Below, piece after piece: positions 10,016-21,404 of a stretch of 64,000 bases of DNA. Made by a program: the position numbers and the translations under genes. Each line of letters opens with the position of its first letter. Positions within the stretch are counted from its first letter, which is position 1. A model generated the notes under the pieces. The model was not told the DNA's origin. It worked only from the letters and a program-made list of their open reading frames with translations, and made no database searches. The DNA is from Mermis nigrescens (taxonomy: Eukaryota > Nematoda > Enoplea > Mermithida > Mermithidae), in NCBI GenBank assembly GCA_036768485.1, contig JAVLUZ010000150.1:1750164-1814163 (forward strand), read 5' to 3'.

Positions 10016-11720
10016 TCAACGCTGACAGCGAAATCGGATTGTATATGCAAATAATCGGAATTATGGCGCTCTCTAATCGTGAGAAATACCAAGTTTCCGT
10101 TTTCAATCACGCTTAAAGCTTATTTCGCTCTTCCTTTAAACTTTTTCTTTGATAATGTAAGACAACGCGGTTACGGCGTTTAAAATCGTAAATGACATAG
10201 ACTTTTCGCTTTTTTTATACCGAAACCTTTCATTTTAACGTTTACTTCGCTTATTTGAACTTTTTCTTTGATAATTCAAAGTGAGATTATATAAATGCGA
10301 AGCATATGGCGATTTCCTACTACGAATAAAATATTTAGATTTGACTTATTGCATGTCTGACCGCGTCTATATCCAAGTTATACTTCAAATTATTGGTTCT
10401 ACCCTTAATCAGGGTTTTCAAAAAGAAAAATATATGCTGAGCGCTTAAAATTAGATATAAAAAGTACGCAATTTTTGTATCTAATTGCAGTTTCAAAGCA
10501 TATTTGACTTTAATTAAGTTTGCAGAATTTCTTCGCTATTTAACTATGCGAATTTCGAATTTAGCAACATCTAGTTCGAATTATATTGCTAAATTTTCGT
10601 TTTATGCAATGTTAAAAATTCTGCACCGCCACACACATCTAATTTTATGTTTTGCATGTCTGGCAAGCGAAATCCGACGTTTTTGCGATTACATATTGTG
10701 CATAAAAGAAATCGTGGATTTCTTAATTTTATGCCTGGAATTCTAGCTAAAAGCAGAAAAATAAATTGAAACTGATTAGCGATAAAAATGATTAACGATG
10801 ATTAACAAACATTTTAAAATTAAAATTCTAATTAGAGAGCATCTTGAAATTGAATTCGATATGACGATTCAATTAATTTATAGCACAATATAAAGTCTTT
10901 GCGAGCGAACTTCGTCTACGCGCTTCATAGTTGTCCCTAGCTAATTTATTAAGCTTGAATATTAGCGCGTCCTGTTTTTATTAGCTAAGCCGGTAAAGCA
11001 ACTATGTGTCCAGCAGCATTTTACATGGATAAAGCGTATTTATATACGTCTATTTTTGGGGGACAATATCAAAAATGATCACCGAGTTTTAAAAACCAAA
11101 AGAAATAGTTTTTGGTTGTTTTGCAACCCTATTTTTGCAGCTGTCGGATTATAGAGAGAAATATTCTGTCAACAGATTTTCATGAAAAATATTATATTCT
11201 CATGACAGATAGTTTGCAGTTTAACTATAACTGCTCAACGTTTGAACATTTTCTTTATTTTCGTCCACGATACTGATTTTCGAAATTACAAGGGAAAGCG
11301 TTCTCCAAAATTGTTCAATCAGTAATAAAGTTGAATTTTTGTGCACTGCCTGCCACCCTGTTGCCCTACCCTCACTATGCTGTCTCAGGTTATGCATACT
11401 CGTTTATAAAGAACTAATTGTTCTTTCTTTTAGCTGACATTTACCGCTTAATCAATTTTAACATATTGATTGATCGGTTATTTATGCGTAAAAACCAACA
11501 AGTGCTAAATATATAGCTTATTCATGCGAATTCAAGCTCAACATACGCATAATACTATGAGGCGTACATGAAATAATTCGTTTTTCCCACATATCTTGAA
11601 CACAATTTGAAAGTTATTATTTCCAAAACCTAAATTTCTGAGCTACAAATTTTGCAACTTGAAAATTTCATTAAAATTATCAACAATAAACCAAAGGATA
11701 AAATAAAATTATTCGGTTAA
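10016..11720. other. AT-rich leader, no gene seen
   Basis: Long AT-rich segment between the leader ORF and gag. An 80-codon frame at 10504-10746 has no recognisable features. ACTTTTTCTTTGATAAT occurs twice (about 10140 and 10259), hinting at a degenerate local duplication. Confidence 0.4.
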
Positions 11721-13094
11721 ATGCCAAAAAGAGGCTCTAGTACCAGTAGCATACGTAATACAAATTCTATGGAACGTATGCGGCAGCAGTTTGACAAACT
11801 GCAAATAACTGTGCGCCAGCAGCAAAGCCAACTAGACGATATCCAACCTTCATCCACCCCAGCACATACTTCAAGCTTAGGGACCGCCGGGGGAACCGAA
11901 TTTTTCTTTGGGCGGTCAGATGAAAACTTTGATATCTGGACTGACCGTTTTGGTCGTATTGCACTTGCTAATGGGTGGGATGAAAGAAAAAAACGATTAT
12001 TGCTACCTACTTTTCTACGTGGTTTTGCTGAAGTTGCTTATTCAACCATCCCTGATGCAACGCAAACAGACTTAACCTACGCCCAACTTGTAGATATTTT
12101 ACGCAAACGTTTTGTTTCAACCGACAATTCGGAAATCAAAGCGTTGCAGCTACACAGTAGACGTCAGGGACCAAGAGAATCAGTTACTCGATACGCCTTG
12201 GACTTGCAACAATTAGCAATTCAGGCGTACCCAAACATAGCCGCAGACACACTTGACGCTCTAACTCGCAGATTTTTCATTGATGGTTTAAATCATACAC
12301 TTTGGCGTTTTGTTTCAGATAAAAAACCATCTACTTTTCATGAAGCCGAAATGTATGCTCGGCAAGCCGAGATGCAACAAGATCTCAAAACTCAATGACG
12401 CCCAGATGGCAGTTTATACGCTATAGAAAGGAGGGGAGCAACCCCAGGTTCCAGGACAGTGGAAAAAGGAACACCGAGGGAGGTGGAAACCCCAAGGGCC
12501 GCGACCCCCACCTGCCATCTGGACAGCAAAACCTCAGAGCCGATGTTTTTCGTGTGGCCAATTGGGCCATTTTCAGCGTAACTGTCCGAAGTTACGTCAC
12601 CAAAATTGGCAACCCCGGGGCATGACACCCCGAGCGGGAGTACAAAAAGGTAGTAATTCTAACATAGCTCGTGTAAATAATTCATTTTATCAGCAGCCTC
12701 AAGTAAATCGTCCAAAAGTCGCCAGAGTCGACCGATTTGACGTGTAAATAATCGCTTTTCGGCTGTGAGGCGCGTAAATGCAGTAAATGAGCGCCCAAGC
12801 CAGGGGATGGAGCCCCAGGTTGATACTCCCGATGAAAATGAGTGGTATGAGGTGGATGATGACGAGAGTAGGAGCGATTGGCGACCACAGCGCCCTCGTG
12901 TGGTTTGCCTTGTGGATAAGGGACCCACGAAAGCGGGTGACGTTTCATCCAATGCCGATATTATTTGCGCTGTGCAGAGTAGAGGTAAGCAGCCCGGAGG
13001 TAAGCAGGTCAGAATTCTATGGGCTCCCTCTTCTGGCGCCCAAAGCAAGCTGGACGAGCTTTCTTGCTTTGTTGTTTCATTCTGGATACTATAA
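11721..13094 (+). pseudogene. Gag of the 7844-19158 element, broken
   Basis: Starts MPKRGSSTSSIRN. Residues about 60-225 form a Ty3-type Gag capsid region (FFFGRSDENFDIWTDRF, then VDILRKRFV). The frame ends at TGA 12396-12398. Gag-like sequence continues in another frame, where a TAG (12424-12426) also occurs before one CCHC zinc knuckle, CFSCGQLGHFQRNC (12544-12585). It shifts again near 12744 into an acidic C-terminal region (ENEWYEVDDDE) that ends at 13094. So there are two frameshifts and one internal stop. The 3' part overlaps the envelope-like frame. A conventional Gag role is inferred from the knuckle and capsid region. Confidence 0.85.
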
Positions 13095-14960
13095 GTGCGC
13101 CTTATTTTTGATTTTGTGCTCTGTGTGGGCGATGTACAATTTTACTTTTCCAGGATCTGCTGCTTTTCAGCTTTGTGAACCGCAGATCACAGGTGCATAT
13201 TTTTCCTTACCTAAGAATATGTCGTGTCGTATCCCCATTGAAGGTAAGGTTACACATTTTTATGCAAAGTTATGGACTCCTAATCTTGCAGCCCATTTGA
13301 CCCGCGCATATAAATGTGTTGCTAATACACACACAATTTGTACTAATACAGGCTTTTTAGGGTCACGAGGTATTGTTCGGGATTCCCATGGCTCGGATCC
13401 CATTTCAAAACATCGCTGTGAATGAATGATAAAGTCAGAATATTACCGTGGTCATTGATTATATAACGTAAAACCTCGTTTATGGCGAACTAATGTAACT
13501 TTAACTGTTACTTATCGTTATTGTTGTAAGGACGTGTGTGAAACAGCTGAAAATGCTTTAATACGAGAGGGACAAGTAGCTACTTATGACGGTGTACATA
13601 TACTTTCTAATTTGGGAGATGTTTCAGCGTGTAAACCGGAATCTGGTCAGTGTGTTTTGGATGATTCCATAATTATCTGGGAACCAACTGATATCAAAGC
13701 ACCCTGTCCCTTTTCTACGAATGGCCACAATTTATTACTAGTTCAACATTTGGGACCTTATTACGTCATAGAGGAACTCCAGGAGGCATTTACAATGGTT
13801 CGTCACAGACCCCCGCCTAAAAACAGTTGTTTACCCCCTTTTATACTTTATATGGATCAGGGTATATTTTTACAACTGTTTGATGCTGCAGGTTTTCAGA
13901 TAGCCCAGCCACACGAGCAGCCACCCATATCGCCGCGAAATACACGGGAAGATGTGACACCAGAGACTATTGAAGTACCCTAGATGTTTGTCGAACTGAA
14001 CAATCGACTTCAATTTTTGGAAGCATCGATCAGAAATTGGGAATCGACACGGTTTAATCAAATCTGGACCCAGATTTGTCGTCTGGCCGATGCTCAACTT
14101 CAAATCGTTCGTCAGTTGTTACGCCTGGATCCAACGCTAGCTGCACGTTTGTGGCTGCGCCGACAGGATGTGGCGGCTCGTATGGCTGGGGAGGTTCTTT
14201 TAGTCTGGCCCTGTGTTCAGCTTAAACCAGATGTAATTTTTGGAATTATCGTGTGGCCGATAATTGTTATGCCATGTTACCTATTGTTGTAAATGAGTCT
14301 GTATACTTTAATTTATCAGGTTCTGAAGATGTTGTTACACAGGCACCTAAGATGCCATGTTTCGATCTGCCAGTAGGCGTTCATTACGAGAACGCTACCC
14401 ACCAGTGGATAAGCCCCCGAGGCGTTGTAGACGTCAAACCGCTGTTGCAACGCCTCAACATGTCACTAGCTACCCAAAGCCCGGTCGTTTTTGATGCACC
14501 CTTGCTACTTAAGGAAATTGGTCGACATCCACCGTTCCAAACTTTGTTGGAGTTGACCACACTCGAAACCTGGCGCCTGCAACGACAGATGCAACAATTG
14601 GTCAAATTTACTTCTACGTTGCACATCGACCCCGCTCAATTCCGCCAGACCCTACGCGACATTGGCGATGGAGTAAAGGATATTAATGGTCTGACAGTTT
14701 CACATTTGCAGACCGCGGTAAGTGGCTTATTTTCAGGAACTGGACACGTTTTATCCCCTTTTGGTGGCGGACTTATGCATAATATCACTAATGCGTTGTT
14801 TTGGGCTATTTTTACTATCTTTGTGATTTATCTAGGCTTTTTAGCAATTCGATATGGTTGGTGCTGCGTGTGGTGCCAATGGGGTTGTGGTTCTGTGGCA
14901 CTGCTTTGCCAATGGATCACATCCTTGTGCCCCGTGCATGCGGGCAAACTGGCCAGCTAA
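13060..14960 (+). pseudogene. Envelope-like glycoprotein gene (class III, gB-like pattern), broken
   Basis: A signal-like hydrophobic stretch (CALFLILCSVWAMYNF, about 13096) opens a Cys-rich ectodomain. A distinctive block at about 14128-14217 (LDPTLAAR, RRQDVAARMAGEV, then a Val-rich strand ending in Cys) follows the pattern of glycoprotein B-like class III fusion proteins, the group from which the envelopes of Ascaris Tas and chuvirus-derived elements come. The last frame (14253-14960) has five N-glycosylation sequons, a Gly-rich membrane-proximal segment, a transmembrane span ALFWAIFTIFVIYLGF (residues 181-196) and a Cys-rich tail. Breaks: TGA 13423-13425, TGA 13456-13458, TAG 13981-13983 and a frameshift near 14245. 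It lies between gag and pol, not after integrase. The start codon is unclear; a spliced mRNA is likely. The gB assignment is by pattern only. Confidence 0.72.
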
Positions 14961-14980
14961 CGCGTCTTTCATGGCAGGCT

Positions 14981-15391
14981 ATGACTAGACACCAGCAGCG
15001 GCAGCAAGCGCCAGCTGTTCTTTATCACCGAGCCCGCAGCCGCACGCCTATCTACGCTGTTCATTCCCCAGGAGTATTACGTGTTTGCCGCCCCCATGTT
15101 TATGTGCACTTTTCGACCGGCCATTGGATTGTAGCCTTGATCGATGGTGGAGCAACCCTGACGATCATGGACCATGCTGCTTATCAGCAGCTTGGAATGG
15201 ACAAACCGCTCAAACCATCGACCCGTCAATCTGCTGCGTCAGTCACTGGACATGCGATTCCGTCACTTGGCGAGTTTACAGCAAACGTTCGAATAGGCAT
15301 CCAAAAATTGTCAGTAACATTTCTTATTATGCATAACAGCCCTTACTCTATTTTAATTGGTTATGACACAATTGTTAAACTTTGTGGTTAA
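14981..15391 (+). pseudogene. Pol: retropepsin-like aspartic protease
   Basis: Pol is open in this frame across the envelope 3' end; the first sensible ATG is 14981. The protease motif reads ALIDGGATLTIMD with the active-site triad at 15143-15151. The usual D-T/S-G is D-G-G here, one base change from D-S-G, which should abolish or weaken activity. A downstream hydrophobic-Gly motif (SILIGYD) fits the second half of the fold. The frame ends at TAA 15389-15391; the same frame then continues into RT, so this is an internal stop. The protease would cut Gag and Pol. Confidence 0.85.
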
Positions 15392-17270
15392 AATCCGCGT
15401 ATAATAATTGACCACGAGCAGCAGTACATAAAATTCGGTCAAAACCAACCAGTTTCACTAATTTCATGTAACGAATTATTAGCAGATGCAAAAACTGAGG
15501 AAAAACAAACTATTTATGCTACAGTTCGAGAAACTGTTTTAATTCCGCCTGTTTCGATTTACTCGTTACCTATTGTAGCTGATGTATCTCAGCTGAACGA
15601 AGATTGGATTAACATTGCAAAATGCAACGATTTATCATCTTTGTACGTACCTAATGTGCGTTTACACTTAAACAAATGCAATTTACCTGCAATACCTATC
15701 ATAAATTACACAAAGCAGCCTGTTCGTTTATATAAAGACACAAAAATTGCAGCTGTCTCCGTTTTTCCTACCCCACACTCGAATTTAAAAAGGGAGGGAA
15801 ACAATAATGACGAGTTTACACTTTTTTGCGAAATGATCCAACAGAAAACGGCACATATTTCAGACCCTTTTGTACAAAACCAGTTTAATGCGTTTTTACA
15901 AGTTAATGCAGGTGTTTTTGGCATGGGTCGACCCTTGGGTAGAACGTCGATTGTTCAACATGGAATCGATACTGGTGATCACCGACCAATTTCCCAGCCA
16001 CCTTATCGAGTGCCATATGCCAAACGTCAAATTGTGGAAGAGCATGTGAATCGCATGCTCGATGCTGGGATCATTCGCCCATCTCAAAGTCCGTGGGCAG
16101 CCCCAATAGTGTTGGTGGACAAGAAAGATGGCACAAAGCGTTTTTGTGTGGACTACCGTAAGTTAAATGAGTGTACAGTTAAGCACGCTTATCCTCTTCC
16201 TTTAATTGATGATATTTTTAGCCAGCTGCGTGGATCAACTATTTTTAGTACCCTAGACTTGGAGCAAGGATATCACCAAGTTGAGGTAGCTGAAAGTGAT
16301 AAATGTAAAACCGCGTTTAACTCTTTTCTAGGTTTATTCGAGTTCAATGTTATGCCTTTCGGGCTGACTAATGGCCCAGCGACTTTTCAGCGGACCATGG
16401 AGCAAGTCCTGCGTGATTTGAAGTGGCGTCGCTGCTTCGTATATCTGGACGACATCCTGGTCTGTGGAACCGAACCAAAGTCGCACATTGTACAATTGCA
16501 GCAAGTTTTCGATCGCCTAACCCAAGCCGGTTTAACCCTGAAGCTAAAGAAATGCGAATTTGGCCTAACTGAGGTCAACTATTTGGGACACGTTATAGAT
16601 AGAAAAGGACTTCGTGTCAACCCTGCTAAGGTTGACGCGCTGGTCAAAATGCCAGCGCCTAAATCTGTCTCAGAAGTTCGTAGCTTCTTGGGCTTATCTA
16701 ATTATTATAGACGTTTTATAGATCATTTTGCAGATAAAACGTTCTTTTTAAATAAGTTACTGCGTAAAGGTGTTGCATTTAACTGGACTAAAGAATGTCA
16801 GCAAAGTTTTCAAAATGTTAAAGATGATTTAGCTCGAGCTGTAACTTTAGTATTTCCCGACTTTTTGCAGCCGTTTTTGGTTCAAACAGATGCCAGTGGA
16901 ACCGGGATTGGAGGTGTGCTGGCCCAAGCAGTCAATGGTCAAGAGCAACCAATCGCCTTTGTTTCACGTTCACTGAACAAAGCCGAACGCAACTACTCCA
17001 CAATTGAAAAAGAAGCCTTGGCCATTGTTTGGACAATTAAGCAATTTCTGCCCCTACTTGTATGGACACCGCTTCACGCTGCTTACGGACCACGCCCCAA
17101 TACGTCTGTTGAAGATCCATGATGCTTCACCTTCCCGATTAGTCAGGTGGGTTCTTTCCTTGCAGGAGTATGATTACAATATAGTTTTTAGGAAAGGCCG
17201 AGAAAATGCTAATGCTGACGCTCTGTCTCGTTTGGCGATCAACTCTTCAATGGAAACGCCAGAAGAAGTT
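15392..17270 (+). pseudogene. Pol: reverse transcriptase and RNase H
   Basis: After the TAA the frame continues through a linker into a complete Gypsy-type RT: SPWAAPIVLVDKKDG, FCVDYRKLN, STLDLEQGYHQ, MPFGLTNGPATFQ and the catalytic YLDD (16442-16453). RNase H follows with TDASGTGIGGVLAQ and the EKEALAIVW segment. A one-base insertion near 17047 shifts the frame; the RNase H tail, including LLTDHAPI and NANADALSR, is read in the next frame. RT copies element RNA into DNA and RNase H removes the RNA strand. All catalytic residues I can see are present; the stop and the frameshift disable the full polyprotein. Confidence 0.93.
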
Positions 17271-18723
17271 GATTCTGTGGAGCTAAACCGGAATGGAGCC
17301 AAAAACCCGGTTGAAATTATGCATACAAACACTGTACCTATGTGTATGACTAATGTATCTAAGTTTTGTGCCAGTGTACATAAAAATGATGTTTGTGCAT
17401 TGCAACTGCCATATAATTTACGTTTAATGCAAAGACGTGATGTGTTTTTGGGTCCAGTATTTCGTTTACTACAAAATCGTAGATTTTTAAGGAATATAAC
17501 CCCTGACCAATGGAACCTGGTGGACGATTTTGTATTGGACAATGGGATGCTGAAGTACCAAAACAACCCCAACCGGGAGCCCGTTTTGGCCATCCCACGC
17601 CGCCTGGTTCCAGTGGTATTGCGCGCCTTGCATAATGATGCAACGTCTGGGACATTTGGCGTTTTGTCGGACATGGGAAAAGGCCCGGGAACGCTACTTT
17701 TGGCCAGGACAACGCGCCGATGTTTGGAAACATTGCCGCGAATGCCTCCCATGTCAACGCCGCCGACCCGTAACTCAGCATCTGCCAGTGCAGCCCCTTT
17801 GCCCGATTCCTGTGGCGGCTGCATTGGAACACTGGGTCATGGATACGATGGGACCACTCCCCCAAACTGTATGTGGGTGTACTAATATTCTAGTTTTTAT
17901 AGATCGAACGACCAAATGGGCAGAAACTGTGGCCGTTCGTGACATAAGAGCAACCACAGTTGCTGCACACTTTGTGGAGCGCATTGTTTTGCGTTTTGGC
18001 GCCCCCAAAGTTGTGCAGTCCGACCGTGGCACTGGTTTTGTGGCCGCCGTCTTCCAGGAGGTCTGCCGACTATATGAGGTTCGTCACATAACGTCAACCC
18101 CATATTGTCCGCAGACGAATGGCCTGGTGGAACGTTTCAATCGGACCCTCCAAACCATGCTGGCCACGTGTATCCAAGAGCGCGAAGATCAATGGGACCA
18201 AAGCCTGCCCAGCGTCACCTTCGCCTACAACACCACTTGGCAGTCTAGCACCAGATATTCGCCTTTTTATCTGGTCTATGGTCGCCAAGCAAAGCTTCCA
18301 CTTGACCAAGCATTGGAAGCTGATGGTGTCCTGGGTGATGGACCACAACCCCCGTTGATCCAGGAGATCCATCGTAACCTTCGCTTGGCCCGCCTATTGG
18401 CCACCGAAGCCGCTCGAAACGCTCAACAACAGCAAAAACGTCAATATGATCGACGAAATAGAGTGGAAAATGACCAACCGGAATATCGAGTTGGTCAATT
18501 AGTTCTGATGCGTAACGCTCGAGCAACGTCGAAATTCCATCAACGTTGGCTAGGACCATATCGATTGCAACGTCTTAGCACGCCGAATGCCATCATCCGT
18601 GAACTCGGCGCCCGTCGACGACTCCGAACGGTACATTTGAACCAACTTCGACCGTTCAAAGGCGAGCGACGCGAAATGCTTGATGATGCCGACACTCTTA
18701 GTGAAGGCAGCATTGAGTATTAG
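17271..18723 (+). pseudogene. Pol: integrase
   Basis: An N-terminal HHCC zinc-binding region ends in CRECLPC (about 17736). A one-base insertion near 17651 moves it into the frame of the catalytic core. The core has D at 17842-17844 (WVMDTMG), D at 18022-18024 (QSDRGTGF) and E at 18130-18132 (VERFNRT), with exactly 35 residues between the last two, the D,D-35-E signature. The C terminus has the Gypsy GPY/F-like segment RWLGPYRLQRL and ends at TAG 18721-18723. It inserts the cDNA into the genome. Nothing follows it before the 3' LTR: there is no env in the usual place. Confidence 0.93.
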
Positions 18724-18945
18724 CCTATCAACTTTGTAAGACCGGAGATTGTAACCCAAAAACGCCGCCCGGATTGTCCGACAACCAGGTACCGCCCAGT
18801 TCTGTGCTAATTTATAATTGCCGCCCGGAAAATAACGTTTTAGACCAAAATACGCTTCAACCCATATTTTGATGTTTTCACATACCGGCGAAAATCAGCC
18901 GATTGCTCTTTGTTAAGGATTCTTTACCCATGAACGTTCCTTCTT

Positions 18946-18957
18946 AAAAGGGGAGAA
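18946..18957 (+). promoter_or_regulatory. Polypurine tract
   Basis: AAAAGGGGAGAA immediately before the 3' LTR, the expected plus-strand primer. Confidence 0.85.
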
Positions 18958-19158
18958 TGTAAGAATTGGGACGATGATATAACGTTGCGACGTCGTGTGA
19001 TATAGTAAACTTTCATGTAGTGTTAGGTACATAGTTTAAGTACTCCGCCCTTTATGTAACGTATACGAATTTAGATTGACACACCTACCAGCTAACCTAT
19101 ATAAAAGCATACTTCTCTCTATTAAAATGGTTAGCTCTCCATCTTACCGGTACTTACA
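18958..19158 (+). repeat. 3' LTR
   Basis: Same sequence as 7844-8040 apart from one substitution and 4 bp of indels. It ends CCGGTACTTACA and abuts the minisatellite with no recognisable TSD. Confidence 0.95.
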
Positions 19159-20210
19159 TGTACATGGTGTGCACAGCACACTGTGCAAGCGGAGTGAGCA
19201 CATATATAGTGCATGAAGCATACCTTGTGAGGAAAGCAAGCACACACATGGTGCGCAAAGCACACTCTGCCAGCAAAGCGAGCACAGACATGATGCACAA
19301 AGCGCACCAAATGAGCAAAGCAAGCATGTACAGGGTGTGTGAAGCGCACATTGCATTTGCAAGCAAAGCAAGCACTAAGATGGTGCACAAAGCACACCAT
19401 GTGAGCTGAGCGAGCGCGCATATGGTGTGCAGAGTGCACCATGCAAGCATAGTGAGTAGAGCAAGTGCATATGTGGTGGGCGAAGTGCACCATGCGAGCA
19501 TAGCTAGCAAGTATATGGTGCACAAAGCGCACATTGTGAGCAAAGCAAGCACTTAGATGGTGCACAAAGCACACCATGCGAGCGGAGTGAGCTCGCATAT
19601 GGTGCGCAGAGCGCACCATGCAAGCATAGTGAGTAGAATGAGCGCATATATGGTGCGCAAAGTGCACCATGCAAGCATAGCAAGCGAGTATATGCTGCGC
19701 TAAGCGCACCATGCAAGCAGAGCAAGCATTTATATTGTGCGCAAAGTGCACCATGCAAGCATAGCGAGTATGTACATGTTTTACAAAGCACACCTTGCAA
19801 GCAGAGTGAGCGCGTATATGGTGTGCAAAGTGCACAATGTGAGCAGAGCAGGTGCGTATAGCTCTGCAGAGTGCACCGTGCAAGCAAAGTGGCGTGTATA
19901 TGGTGCGCAAAGCGCACCATGGGAGCAGAGCGAGCACATACATGGTGCACAAAGTGCACCATGCGAGTGAAGCAAGCGCTTACAAGGTGCGCACAGCACA
20001 CATTGCAAGCAAAGCAAGCGCTTAGATGTTCCGCAAAGCACACCATGCGAGTAGAGCAAGTGCGTATATGGTGCGCAGAGTGCACCATGCGAGCATAGTA
20101 AGTGGAGCGTGCGAGTATATGGTGTGTGAAGTGCGCCATGTAAGCATAGTGAGTGAGTATATGGTGTGCAAAGCGCACCATGCTATTGGAGCTAGCCTGT
20201 CGAGCTCATA
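19159..20210. repeat. 42-bp minisatellite, about 25 units
   Basis: Units look like ATGGTGCGCAAAGTGCACC followed by ATGCGAGCAAAGCAAGCGC and a short variable end, period 42 bp with some shorter or longer units. Each has an inverted repeat (GGTGCGC...GCGCACC), so a single strand could form a hairpin per unit. Since 42 is divisible by three, long repetitive frames appear on both strands; these are not genes. Confidence 0.92.
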
Positions 20211-20487
20211 TAATTGCAAATAATTGCACCATTGAGTAAGGCAGCTGGAATCAGTACAAAGCGCGGTGCAGCTGCGCTTTTTTATTTCCCTCAAAGCATG
20301 TGTGATTCCTAACAACACAACACGTTTTCTTATTTTGTTTATAAATTTCTGAATTTTCATCCAATTTTGACAAAAATTTTTGGTTTTGTAGATAATTTTA
20401 CAGCCTTCTCTGTGAGCGAAGCAAACAAACCAGAGGTTAGCGCAGCTGACTTTTAAACTGTATTTTAGGTTAGTAGGTACCAAAATT
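20211..20487. other. No gene seen
   Basis: Unique-looking sequence between the minisatellite and the segmental duplication. Confidence 0.4.
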
Positions 20488-21121
20488 GTACTTTTCTCCT
20501 ACTTACTATGCCCGATTTTTCTTTGGACCTTGTTTTCGGGTGGCTGAGTAGATGGTTGTCTGTGTTTTTTTATCATCGCCTAAGCCCATTAGTTTTTATC
20601 CTTTTATTCTATCTCCCAACCGTCCCTACTCTTCAAAGTAAAGGTCACAATTGAATGAAAATTTAAAATTTTCTTCAAAAGTGCTGGAAATAGAAAAAAA
20701 TAAAACTGTGGAATACCGTTGTTTTAACGCTATTTGAGCATTTATATAACTTTTTGAGGTCTTAACCTCGAAAAAAGCACAATTTTTGACCCCCGCACCA
20801 CTAGATCGGCCATGCTATGCATCTGTGCCTATGAATGTCTTGTCAAGGACTTTGTTTCAACAACGGGACCAGAATGTCCTTTTCTTGGAATTTTATATAC
20901 TTTGAAGAAAAAATGAAAAGCAAAACGTATGACTTAGCATATTTTCGCATTACGTAGCAATTCAATAAATCAGAAGCACAAACGAACAATGTCCTAAATT
21001 TATGAGAAGCAAAACAATTCTGAATGACCAAAACATGGTAAGGTGTTATTTTTTTAAAATTCCTCTTCTTAAATAGACTGCGATAAAAACAAATATTTTG
21101 AATGAATTTTTGGGTGCTAGC

Positions 21122-21380
21122 CACACATGGGCGTGGGTGGGGGGGGGGTTCGGGGGGGGGAGTATGCACCTCACCAGAAGTTGAAATACCCCCCCCCAGA
21201 AATTAAAATACACCCCCCCAGAATTCAACTTTTGAAATGTTTTTTTTGCTTTTTTAGCGATTTTTTAATGCCATTGGATAGCGATCGATGAGAAACGTCG
21301 AAAAATGGTGTTTTTACGCCATACGACCACTTTTAAGACCATTTTTTAAATCCCCCAGAATTTCGGTGCTGCCACCTATG
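21122..21380 (+). mobile_element. MITE-1 copy in duplication A
   Basis: Starts CACACATGGGCGTGG and ends GCCACCTATG. The left flank GTGCTAGC is not repeated on the right. The equivalent place in copy B (59358-59365) has GTGCTAGC without the MITE, so it inserted in A after the duplication and a right-side deletion followed. Confidence 0.82.
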
Positions 21381-21404
21381 CTCTTGACTTCTAGACCTGC
21401 TCAA

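Larger units (their letters stand above)
7844..19158 (+). mobile_element. Ty3/Gypsy-type LTR element with leader ORF, gag, envelope-like gene and pol
   Basis: 11,315 bp bounded by LTRs of 197 bp (7844-8040) and 201 bp (18958-19158). Contents in order: a 3.7-kb leader with an ORF at 9308-10015, gag (11721-13094), an envelope-like gene (13060-14960), protease, RT/RNase H, integrase (14981-18723), a polypurine tract, then the 3' LTR. Pol domain order PR-RT-RH-IN is that of Ty3/Gypsy. Every coding segment carries at least one break (six stop codons and about five frameshifts seen). The flanks differ: 5' is another element's gag, 3' is a minisatellite. No TSD is found (GTCAT versus TGTAC). Confidence 0.92.

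Noticed and set aside
9683..15391. Reassigned stop codon as an explanation for the in-frame stops in the LTR element
   Set aside because: All three stops (TGA, TAG, TAA) occur inside frames, together with frameshifts, while other genes here use normal stops. Decay or sequence error is simpler.
19131..20181. Long Cys/His-rich frames (up to 273 codons) on the minus strand, and shorter ones on plus
   Set aside because: They are translations of the 42-bp minisatellite, whose period is a multiple of three; several frames are open at once.
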